From NCBI GenBank assembly GCA_021820645.1, contig JAKADJ010000153.1:1-6062 (forward strand): DNA of 6,062 nucleotides, in the 5' to 3' direction. Below, in pieces: positions 1 through 5,228 of this stretch. The stretch comes from Bacillota bacterium (lineage in GTDB: Bacteria > Bacillota_E > Sulfobacillia > Sulfobacillales > Sulfobacillaceae). The translations under genes and the position numbers were made by a program. The first letter of the stretch is position 1. Every line of letters starts with the position of its first letter. The notes below the pieces were generated by a model. It worked only from the letters and a program-made list of their open reading frames with translations. It searched no databases and was not told the origin of the DNA.

Positions 1-467
1 ATGCCCAGGCGATTGAGGCAGACGGATCGGCTGGGTTGCAACACATTAGACGGCGGCACAAACCCGGCACTCGCCACCAGAATGGCGCCTTTCATCGATT
101 GGGGGTAACACGCCAACGCGTCCCCCACTACCATACCACCAAACGAATGGCCGAGCAGGACCACGGAATCGAGGGCCACGGCGTCGATAAAGGCGTGTAG
201 GGCCTCCACATAATCCCGTTCCGTTTGGCGTTGACGGAGTTGAGGAGAGGCCCCAAATCCCGGCAAGTCCACCGCATAGACCGGATTAGGTAGCGGCCAC
301 GCATTCAGTAGTGGTTCGTATGCGAGGCGGGACGAGCCCATGCCATGTACCAAGATCACCGGGGTGCCGGGCCCCTCCGCCGAACCTCGAGTATAGGCCA
401 GGTTAATGGATTCCCCATGAACCTGAACCCTGGCTTTTTGTACTGGATGCCATGAGGGCTTCATCAT
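1..467 (-). CDS. Alpha/beta hydrolase, partial (C-terminus outside window)
   Basis: The minus strand is open from an ATG at 467-465 to the left edge, giving 155 residues with no stop. The visible part is the N-terminal half of an alpha/beta-hydrolase fold: a strand followed by the oxyanion-hole segment LVHGMGSS (residues 39-46), a VDLPGFGAS segment (67-74), and the nucleophile elbow GHSFGG (106-111) with Ser108 as predicted catalytic serine. The acid and histidine of the triad would lie beyond the edge. There is no signal peptide, so the enzyme is probably cytoplasmic. Its start overlaps the stop of the upstream CAP-protein gene (ATGA at 467-464), so the two are probably translationally coupled. 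An ATG one codon later (464-462) is an alternative start. Substrate is unknown; an esterase, a C-C hydrolase or a haloperoxidase-like hydrolase are all possible. Confidence 0.88.
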   Translation of the reverse strand, partial: MMKPSWHPVQKARVQVHGESINLAYTRGSAEGPGTPVILVHGMGSSRLAYEPLLNAWPLPNPVYAVDLPGFGASPQLRQRQTERDYVEALHAFIDAVALDSVVLLGHSFGGMVVGDALACYPQSMKGAILVASAGFVPPSNVLQPSRSVCLNRLG

Positions 468-2044
468 GAGTTTCCCCACCAAAATTGTTGGCTATTGTCG
501 GTGCTCGACGTCACCTGATAAAGCGCACGTTGGCTCGTAGTGCGGGTGGCTACCCATACGCCTTGCGGATCAGTGAATCCCGTAGTTTGTAACCAAAGTC
601 GTCCGGATGCACCCACCCGATACAGGCGCACTTGCGTGTTGATCACTGGATTCCCAGCCCCGGCCCGTACCACAGAAATCACGACCTGGTGGGGGGACAC
701 TGGGGCCGCCGCCAAGGATTCGGAACCCCCTCCTGTCTGAAACGACCAGTGGAGGTTAATCGGTTTCGTCACCCCGTTATTAAAAAGAACTCGCCCCTGG
801 GCACTTACGGTGTACACCGTATTGGGAAACAACGGATGTTTGGGTACCATGCCCATTTGATTGTCTGACAAAGAATTGATGCCCGGGCGGTCCTGATACA
901 CCGGCACCGCGCGCTTACCTAAAAAGAGCCCGAATTTCATTGCTTTCACGCTTTCTGCAGTGGGAAAGTCGAGTGTAATCGGGTACCCGTAGCGATGCCC
1001 GAAGCCATCTGGCACCGGATCCGGGCTCTCTAAATCGATCCAGCTTACCGGAATCCCGTTCTGGCCCGGCCGTGGATAGGCGATCCCAAGCGGGAGCTTG
1101 GGGTTATATCCATACCCCAAATCCATGACGACGGCTCCGGTATTGCCGGTACTACTCCCCTCGCCACTGGCAATGAGGTTCCCGGATAGCAACGATAGTC
1201 GGTGAAATACCGTATCGATCAGGTCTTGGACTACGGACACCGGGGGCAGTAACCCACTGGATTCGATGCCCACCTCCCCATCGAGTACACTTTGCCAACC
1301 AAAGCGCAAATCCCGGGCCCACGGCGTGATGCCACTAAATCCCGGCCGTCCACTCGCCTCCATATGAAACGAGGGGGCACTATACCCATTGGTTTTAACA
1401 TACTGGGCATGCGCCGCGGCGGCGTCTGCCAACGCACTGCTCCAGACTACCGGAGATTCCTGGAGTAGTGCTCGATAGGCATTTAAGGTTTCGAGACTGA
1501 TATGGTCGCTCGCCGTCTCTCGAACTGCGACGATAGGCTTTTGGGGATGGACCACATGAAGCGTCCAGCTCGATTGCGATCGCTGAAAGAGGGGGGTAAA
1601 AAACGTAACATGATAGATTCCGGGAGCCAGCCGAGGGATCTTCCAGCCCACGAATCCTGTTGACGAATACTGGATTTTAAGGCCTGGGATCCTACCCTGA
1701 GGTCCTGTGACCGACAACGAAAATTGATCCGTGCGAAGGCTCCTCGGGGCATCTCCAACAAACTGGATGCCAAGCATGGTCGGAGAACGCCACGCCGTAT
1801 AGGAGGAGGGGATGATAGGGCTGATCTGGCTGCTCGATTCATAACCGAAATTATCTACGGTGGAATAAGGCCCCAATAGAAAAGACGTGAGATGCACCGG
1901 CCAGTATCCCGAAATCGGGGCGGTCAGTGTGTCGGGGGTGCTCCCCGCGGCCAGTCCCATCACGGCCAAAATCGGCGCCAACACCCATGATGCGGCAAGG
2001 CGAACCCGTCTCTTATGGTCTCGAGAACCTGGCACACCCGCCAC
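464..2044 (-). CDS. Secreted CAP/SCP-domain protein
   Basis: A 526-residue protein with a GTG start (2044-2042), chosen because GGGAGGG (2058-2052) lies 7 nt upstream. The N-terminus looks like a signal peptide: a basic stretch with KRR at 11-13, then a hydrophobic run at about 18-34 ending in small residues, so export is predicted. Residues about 40-170 look beta-rich and unrecognised. Residues about 185-315 resemble a CAP (cysteine-rich secretory/antigen 5/PR-1) domain of the bacterial type: LNAYR start, the AAAHAQYV helix with His212, an HMEASGRPGFSG segment (His227, Glu229), Glu257, and the HRLSLL segment with His281. Residues about 330-440 resemble an Ig-like module of the kind often found after bacterial CAP domains, and 450-526 may be a second beta domain. 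CAP domains in bacteria are linked to envelope or spore functions, but no reaction is assured here. It overlaps the downstream hydrolase gene by 4 nt and ends in TGA, showing that TGA is used as a stop here. Confidence 0.85.
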   Translation of the reverse strand: MAGVPGSRDHKRRVRLAASWVLAPILAVMGLAAGSTPDTLTAPISGYWPVHLTSFLLGPYSTVDNFGYESSSQISPIIPSSYTAWRSPTMLGIQFVGDAPRSLRTDQFSLSVTGPQGRIPGLKIQYSSTGFVGWKIPRLAPGIYHVTFFTPLFQRSQSSWTLHVVHPQKPIVAVRETASDHISLETLNAYRALLQESPVVWSSALADAAAAHAQYVKTNGYSAPSFHMEASGRPGFSGITPWARDLRFGWQSVLDGEVGIESSGLLPPVSVVQDLIDTVFHRLSLLSGNLIASGEGSSTGNTGAVVMDLGYGYNPKLPLGIAYPRPGQNGIPVSWIDLESPDPVPDGFGHRYGYPITLDFPTAESVKAMKFGLFLGKRAVPVYQDRPGINSLSDNQMGMVPKHPLFPNTVYTVSAQGRVLFNNGVTKPINLHWSFQTGGGSESLAAAPVSPHQVVISVVRAGAGNPVINTQVRLYRVGASGRLWLQTTGFTDPQGVWVATRTTSQRALYQVTSSTDNSQQFWWGNS

Positions 2045-2136
2045 CGACTTTCCCTCCCCTGTCTCTCCCTAAGCCCCGTCTGGCATGGCGCGTATGGCTA
2101 CACCGATGCGCTTACACACCTCCAGAGTATCGTTTC

Positions 2137-2164
2137 ATTATGCCAAAATATTCGTTCCAGGCAA
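2137..2164 (-). promoter_or_regulatory. Possible sigma-A-type promoter of the CAP-protein gene
   Basis: On the minus strand TTGCCT (2164-2159) and CATAAT (2142-2137) are separated by 16 nt, close to the -35/-10 consensus. Transcription would start near 2130 and leave a leader of about 85 nt before the GTG at 2044. This is a pattern match only. The short gap to the DUF302 gene means readthrough from the regulator operon is also possible. Confidence 0.4.
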
Positions 2165-2169
2165 GCACC

Positions 2170-2194
2170 CTACGGACCCCCTAACCCTCCGTAG
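2170..2194. repeat. Inverted repeat / stem-loop between the DUF302 and CAP genes
   Basis: CTACGGA (2170-2176) and TCCGTAG (2188-2194) are perfect reverse complements, separated by an 11-nt C-rich loop. It lies 24 nt past the stop of the DUF302 gene and just upstream of the proposed CAP-gene promoter. No U-tract follows on the minus strand, so it is not a classical intrinsic terminator. It could slow transcription, protect a 3' end or bind a protein at the next promoter. Confidence 0.4.
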
Positions 2195-2217
2195 CGATGT
2201 GCCCGAGCGATTCCTGG

Positions 2218-2598
2218 TTAAACCGCCTGATCGACAATCCGTTTGATTTGGGTCTGGACTTCATCCGCAATTTTTAAAATGGTCGGTTCATCGAAAAACT
2301 GCTTCATCATGCCAGGATCGAGCGCCGACACGTAGGTTGTGCCTTGCCTCTGGTAGACGTTAATTTTGCAGGGCAATAAGAGACTAATCTCCACGTTGGC
2401 TTCTAAAACCGCCGCGGCAGAAGGCGCATGACACACTTCCAAGATGCGCGTCGGCTCGGAATCAAACCCTTTGCTGTTTAAAATTGCGCCAATGTCGAGC
2501 TGTTGTAGCACTTTAAACCCATTGGATTCCACTGCGGCCTCTAGATCATGAACCGCTTGATCCATATTTTTGTTGGTGGTTTTGGTATAGCCTAGCAT
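2218..2598 (-). CDS. DUF302 domain protein
   Basis: A 126-residue protein starting at ATG 2598-2596, with GGGAGGG (2612-2606) 7 nt upstream. It covers a whole DUF302 domain and little else: an N-terminal YTKTTNKNMDQAVHDLE strand-helix, the signature around residues 55-82 with EVCHAP and LLLPCKINVY, and a C-terminal helix. Two cysteines (Cys56 in EVCH and Cys77 in LPCK) sit at the places usually seen in this family. The function of DUF302 is not established. Such proteins are often encoded beside sulfur-oxidation, thioredoxin-like or metal-responsive genes. There is no signal peptide, so a cytoplasmic location is likely. It starts 23 nt after the stop of the CsoR-family gene, so the two probably share a transcript, and it may belong to the same stress response as the divergent sulfur operon. 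Confidence 0.88.
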   Translation of the reverse strand: MLGYTKTTNKNMDQAVHDLEAAVESNGFKVLQQLDIGAILNSKGFDSEPTRILEVCHAPSAAAVLEANVEISLLLPCKINVYQRQGTTYVSALDPGMMKQFFDEPTILKIADEVQTQIKRIVDQAV

Positions 2599-2621
2599 GT
2601 GTACGCCCTCCCTTTCCCTAG

Positions 2622-2924
2622 CTATAATCTTCCGGATTGGTGCAGGTGCTCCAAAACGGTCCGGATCTCGTCGTTGCCGAGCCCCGCGGCGTCGCGGCGC
2701 AAAGTGTCAGCCAAACCGCAAGCGGCCACCACGCGCGAAACCTTATCGAGGGCTCCCGACATCGCCGCGATTTGTGTCAGGATAGCTTTACAATCTTCTT
2801 GCCGTTCCAGCATGGCTTGAACCCCGCGAGCTTGGCCTTCAATCCGACGCATGCGGCGCGTGAGATCGGCAATGTCCCAATACTGACCAATTACGGGATC
2901 TTGCGGGCCGTCATGGACCTTAAT
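2622..2924 (-). CDS. CsoR/DUF156-family transcriptional regulator with unusual cysteine spacing
   Basis: All-helical repressor family (CsoR, RcnR, FrmR, CstR), recognised by MRRIEGQARGVQAML and by ILTQIAAMSGALDKV. The only ATG in frame (2852-2850) begins inside the first conserved helix and lacks a ribosome site. Upstream the frame stays open and a strong GGGAGGAG (2938-2931) precedes an ATT at 2924-2922, giving 100 residues and a complete N-terminus; ATT at 2927 is also possible. ATT initiation is rare, so the start is inferred. Counting from ATT, cysteines are Cys45 and Cys69. In copper-sensing CsoR the ligands fall at offsets 0, +25 (His) and +29 (Cys), and CstR has Cys at 0 and +29. Here +25 is Gly, +29 is Thr, and the second Cys is at +24. 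Copper sensing of the usual type is therefore unlikely; thiol, persulfide or other metal sensing is possible. It is transcribed away from the sulfur operon and probably represses it. Confidence 0.87.
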   Translation of the reverse strand: MKVHDGPQDPVIGQYWDIADLTRRMRRIEGQARGVQAMLERQEDCKAILTQIAAMSGALDKVSRVVAACGLADTLRRDAAGLGNDEIRTVLEHLHQSGRL

Positions 2925-2930
2925 AATAAT

Positions 2931-2938
2931 CTCCTCCC
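2931..2938 (-). promoter_or_regulatory. Ribosome binding site that decides an ATT start for the CsoR-family gene
   Basis: GGGAGGAG on the minus strand, closely followed by ATT ATT ATT AAG. Spacing from the GGAGG core is 8 nt to the ATT at 2924 and 5 nt to the ATT at 2927. No ATG, GTG or TTG is in frame between it and the internal ATG at 2852, which itself lacks such a site. Confidence 0.55.
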
Positions 2939-2962
2939 ACTCTGGCTATCCTAGCAGTAGTC

Positions 2963-2968
2963 TGTCAA
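2963..2968 (-). promoter_or_regulatory. Possible -35 hexamer of the regulator-DUF302 operon
   Basis: A perfect TTGACA on the minus strand (2968-2963) upstream of the CsoR-family start. No good -10 lies 16-18 nt downstream; TAGGAT (2953-2948) is too close. Only the -35-like element is supported. Confidence 0.25.
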
Positions 2969-2989
2969 GATAATGTAACTCCGATACCA

Positions 2990-3018
2990 TTGACATTCCC
3001 GTGGCCAGTGTTCATTAT
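2990..3018 (+). promoter_or_regulatory. Promoter of the sulfur/selenoprotein operon
   Basis: TTGACA at 2990-2995 is a perfect -35 hexamer. CATTAT at 3013-3018 follows after 17 nt and matches TATAAT at four of six places. Transcription should start near 3025, inside the adjoining palindrome, which is the expected geometry for steric repression. The predicted leader is then about 25 nt. Confidence 0.6.
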
Positions 3019-3034
3019 ATACCCCGTAGGGTAT
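3019..3034. promoter_or_regulatory. CsoR-family operator palindrome
   Basis: ATACCC (3019-3024), a CGTA centre and GGGTAT (3029-3034) form a perfect 6-bp-arm palindrome. The ATACCC...GGGTAT pattern is typical of operators of Firmicute CsoR and CstR repressors. It lies between the divergent CsoR-family gene and the dioxygenase gene and covers the predicted transcription start of the latter. Known: the operator class. Inferred: that the regulator encoded next door binds here. Confidence 0.75.
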
Positions 3035-3049
3035 TATCGAAAGGGGTGG

Positions 3050-3832
3050 ATGACGATAATCTTCATACCGATTTGGGATGGATCAAACGGTTGTGCCTCA
3101 TTCATCGTAGGAGACGACAGCGACGGTCGCGGCATTGTCGTGGATCCGCTGGCAACATTTGGTGCCGATAGTTACATCTTGAACGCAGCCGAAGTGGGCC
3201 TCAAAATTGTCGGCGTCATTGAAACTCATGTGCACGCCGATCACCATTCAGTGGCGCGAGAACTGGCCCAAAAGGCCGATTTATTGGTATCCATGGGATA
3301 CCGTGCTCCTCTCGCAGAGGCTTTTAACCCACTGCACGAAGGCGAGCAATTCGACTTAGGCGGGGTTAAGGTCAAGGTGTTGGAGACGCCGGGACATACG
3401 CCAGAGAGTATTTCACTGGTTGTCACCGATGAGACCCGGAGCCCAGATCCCTGGCTCGTCCTTAGTGGGGACTCACTTTTCGTCGGCGATGTGGGTCGTC
3501 CCGATCTGGTGGATCCCACTCCCGAACTAACAGACCAGGCCGCACTGGACCAATTTCATTCAGTCCACGATAAAATTCTTGCGCTGCCCGACACTACAGA
3601 ACTTTACCCCGCGCATTATGGAGCATCGGCCTGCGGAGGGCTCTTTTTAAGCCCCAAACCTATTTCCACCATCGGATACGAACGGCGATGGAACCGCTTT
3701 GCCCAAATTACTGAACCGCAACAATTCGTCCAAGAGCTACTAAGCCTATTAAAACCCCCACCGCCCGACGCTGCTGCGATTCGCCGTCAAAATCTTGGGG
3801 AACTCTCGACAAACCAGGAAGGTGGGAATTAA
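3050..3832 (+). CDS. MBL-fold persulfide dioxygenase-like enzyme (ETHE1/CstB-like domain)
   Basis: A 260-residue metallo-beta-lactamase-fold protein. The metal motif is THVHADHH (His60, His62, Asp64, His65), then His116 in PGHTPES, Asp141 in SGDSLF and His189 in YPAHYG. GRPDL (149-153) corresponds to the Arg-containing segment of ETHE1-type sulfur dioxygenases. That family uses mononuclear iron and oxygen to convert glutathione or other thiol persulfides to sulfite and the thiol; the natural thiol here is unknown. The start at ATG 3050 is preferred over an in-frame TTG at 2990, because the latter is the -35 hexamer and its frame would read through the operator. AAGGGG (3041-3046) is the ribosome site, with rather short spacing. 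The protein lacks a fused rhodanese, but the next gene supplies one, beginning directly after the TAA. No signal peptide; cytoplasmic. A hydroxyacylglutathione-hydrolase-like activity is the main alternative. Confidence 0.88.
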   Translation: MTIIFIPIWDGSNGCASFIVGDDSDGRGIVVDPLATFGADSYILNAAEVGLKIVGVIETHVHADHHSVARELAQKADLLVSMGYRAPLAEAFNPLHEGEQFDLGGVKVKVLETPGHTPESISLVVTDETRSPDPWLVLSGDSLFVGDVGRPDLVDPTPELTDQAALDQFHSVHDKILALPDTTELYPAHYGASACGGLFLSPKPISTIGYERRWNRFAQITEPQQFVQELLSLLKPPPPDAAAIRRQNLGELSTNQEGGN

Positions 3833-4456
3833 ATGTCCATTACATTGACTCCGAAAGAGTTTTTGCAACAAGTCGAATCCGGAAGTGCGGTCCTGCTCGA
3901 CGTCAGCCCCGCCCACGCGTATTCAAAAGCCCATCCAGCGGGAAGCTATAACGCTCCGTTTCATCGCCAAAAATGGGGAGAGGAGATTAAGCGCGCATTA
4001 AATGGGCAATCTCCCGCCTTAGGAGTTTTTGCAGACAACAGCGTAATTGCCGATGCCGCCGCGAAAAGTTTGGTTGCCGAGGGCCTTTCGGTGCCCTTTG
4101 TGTTTTCACAAGGGATTAAAGGCTGGGAGCAAGAGGGATTACCCATCGAAGCGGTGAAGGACCTTACCGTTGACGAATTGGCAAAAAACCTTGACAATTA
4201 TGTGGTCGTCGATGTCCGGGAACCCTATGAACTGCGATCCGGTGTCGTGCCCGGCGCGATTAATATTCCCATGGGTCAATTGCAAGGACGCGTCAACGAG
4301 CTTGATAAATCAAAGCCCCATGCCATCATCTGCGCTTCGGGCAATCGTAGCGCATCAGCCGCATCGTGGCTGTCGCAGCAGGGATTGGAAGTGGCTAACG
4401 TGGTCGGCGGGATGTCGCTATGGATGGGTGGCCGCCACCCCGTGGATCGAGTCTAA
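3833..4456 (+). CDS. Tandem rhodanese-domain sulfurtransferase
   Basis: A 207-residue protein made of two rhodanese-like domains. The N-terminal one (about 5-105) has the fold signatures LLDVSPAHAY and GIKGW, but where the catalytic cysteine loop should be it reads VFADNSV, with no cysteine, so it is probably inactive. The C-terminal one (about 110-205) has VVDVREPYE (124-132), the active-site loop CASGNRS with Cys168 and Arg172, and the closing VGGMSLW (191-197). Such enzymes carry sulfane sulfur as a cysteine persulfide and pass it between thiols, sulfite, thiosulfate or cyanide. Cys168 is the only cysteine in the protein. The ATG touches the TAA of the dioxygenase gene and is preceded by AGGAAGGTGG (3816-3825) at 7 nt, so the two are tightly coupled. 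The pairing is the split equivalent of fused dioxygenase-rhodanese proteins such as CstB. Confidence 0.92.
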   Translation: MSITLTPKEFLQQVESGSAVLLDVSPAHAYSKAHPAGSYNAPFHRQKWGEEIKRALNGQSPALGVFADNSVIADAAAKSLVAEGLSVPFVFSQGIKGWEQEGLPIEAVKDLTVDELAKNLDNYVVVDVREPYELRSGVVPGAINIPMGQLQGRVNELDKSKPHAIICASGNRSASAASWLSQQGLEVANVVGGMSLWMGGRHPVDRV

Positions 4457-4486
4457 CCGCAATCGCTTTCATAACATAGCAAGTAT

Positions 4487-4494
4487 AGGAGGTG
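4487..4494 (+). promoter_or_regulatory. Ribosome binding site of the seleno-oxidoreductase gene
   Basis: AGGAGGTG ends 5 nt before the ATG at 4500. It fixes the start there and argues against reading the open frame further upstream into the rhodanese gene. Confidence 0.85.
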
Positions 4495-4499
4495 TGAGC

Positions 4500-5150
4500 A
4501 TGGCGCTATTAGATAGTCAGGTTTCGAGTCAGGTCAAGGACTTGTTCCAAGGTCTCCAAGACCCCGTGGTTTTGGAGTGGTATCGAGGACCGGATGCAGA
4601 CACGGCGAAGACTTTTGGAGAGTTGGTTAACGAGGTGGCCGATTTATCGGACCTCATCATGGTGCAAGAAAGGTCTGAAGCACCCCTGCTTGAGCCCGGC
4701 CATCCGGGCACCGAGACCGTGACGGGACCGATTGGAGAGCTTCTCGATAAAGAAGGCAAGCGGACCGGTGTGCGATTTGTAGGGATTCCCAGTGGTCATG
4801 AATTTGGGTCATTTTTAGAGGCCATCAAGGCGGTATCCACCCACACGTCGGGTCTTTCGGCTGCAACCGAAGCCTCCCTGTCCACCGTGCAAAAACCGGT
4901 GCATATCCAGGTCTTTACCACCCCCACGTGACCCTACTGTCCCCGGGCGGTACGCCTGGCACACAGCATGGCACTCGCGTCCCCCCATATCATCGCCGAT
5001 ATGGTGGACGCTGGGGAATTTCCCGACCTGTCCAATAAGTACAGCGTGTATGGCGTTCCAAAGTCTATGGTTAATGGCACTCTCGAAGTGACCGGGGCGG
5101 TCCCCGAGGCCCAATTACTCAAACTCGTGATGGACGCCCAGGCCTCCTAA
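4500..5150 (+). CDS. Predicted selenoprotein: two-domain thioredoxin/glutaredoxin-fold disulfide oxidoreductase with UPYC active site
   Basis: One 216-residue product if the in-frame TGA at 4929-4931 is read as selenocysteine (Sec144). The architecture is that of protein disulfide oxidoreductases (PDO/AhpF N-terminal-like): two thioredoxin folds in tandem. The first (about 1-118) has VVLEWYRGPDADTAKT, where the CXXC has been lost, and a cis-Pro segment GIPSGHEF (95-102). The second (about 130-216) has VHIQVFTTPT (134-143), then Sec144-Pro-Tyr-Cys147, helix PRAVRLAHSM, a FPDLSNKYSVYGVPKS segment with cis-Pro187, and a terminal GAVPEAQLLKLV helix. Both flanks of the TGA are intact and in one frame, and the TGA sits exactly on the first Cys of CPYC. 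A stem-loop follows. If TGA stopped translation, the 143-residue product would end just before its only redox motif. Alternatives are a nonsense mutation or a sequencing error. Likely role: NAD(P)H- or thioredoxin-reductase-linked reduction of disulfides or persulfides; partner not in view. Confidence 0.85.
4929..4931 (+). other. In-frame TGA, predicted selenocysteine codon
   Basis: ACG TGA CCC TAC TGT reads Thr-Sec-Pro-Tyr-Cys. It replaces the Cys codon (TGC/TGT) expected for TPTCPYC in this family by a third-position change. The frame before and after is identical (no indel is needed). TGA ends the CAP-protein gene at 464-466, so a general TGA-to-Trp code is not indicated, and Trp would not fit this position. 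Confidence 0.8.
4937..4966 (+). promoter_or_regulatory. Candidate bacterial SECIS element
   Basis: CCGGGCG (4943-4949) pairs with CGCCTGG (4953-4959) in a 7-bp stem with one G-U pair, closing a GUA loop (4950-4952). A lower stem CTGT (4937-4940) with ACAG (4963-4966) extends it across a small internal loop. The loop begins with G, and that G is 19 nt past the TGA. Bacterial SECIS elements typically lie in the coding region, with the apical loop about 16-37 nt from the UGA and a G among its first loop bases. The stem was paired by eye; no energy was computed. Since the region also encodes conserved residues, some pairing could be chance. Confidence 0.65.
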
Positions 5151-5171
5151 AGAGGAATCGGACGCCCTTAA

Positions 5172-5207
5172 AAAGAGAACTCCTCCCAGTAAGGAGGAGT
5201 TCTCTTT
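5172..5207. terminator. Intrinsic terminator between convergent genes
   Basis: AAAGAGAACTCCTCC (5172-5186) and its exact reverse complement (5193-5207) form a 15-bp stem with a 6-nt loop CAGTAA. It lies 21 nt past the TAA of the selenoprotein gene and 21 nt past the stop of the convergent coxM-type gene. On the minus strand the stem ends in a TTTTT run (5174-5170), a good terminator; on the plus strand only TTT precedes CC, so it is weaker there but probably works in both directions. Confidence 0.9.
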
Positions 5208-5228
5208 CCATGAACTGATTCGGTGCGC

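Noticed and set aside
1483..1842. Minus-strand open frame in another frame inside the CAP-protein gene
   Set aside because: Low-complexity Arg/Ser-rich translation nested in a protein with coherent signal peptide and domains.
2637..2954. Plus-strand open frame opposite the CsoR-family gene
   Set aside because: Shadow of the conserved regulator on the other strand, without ribosome site or motif.
2990..3049. TTG 2990 as start of the dioxygenase
   Set aside because: This TTG is the -35 hexamer and the intervening codons read through the operator. ATG 3050 matches the family N-terminus.
4170..4499. N-terminal extension of the selenoprotein into the rhodanese gene
   Set aside because: The frame is open by chance; the translation has no family resemblance and overlaps a clear rhodanese domain. 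AGGAGGTG sets the start at 4500.
4929..4931. TGA read as tryptophan (alternative code)
   Set aside because: TGA terminates the CAP-protein gene at 464-466, Trp is encoded by TGG throughout, and the position calls for Cys or Sec.
4920..4935. Frameshift near 4930 as the cause of the split gene
   Set aside because: The family sequence continues in the same frame on both sides, so no base gain or loss is needed.
4968..5150. A separate small gene starting at ATG 4968 after the TGA
   Set aside because: No ribosome site precedes this ATG, it begins inside the first helix of a thioredoxin fold, and it is in the same frame as the upstream gene. It is the C-terminal part of the selenoprotein.
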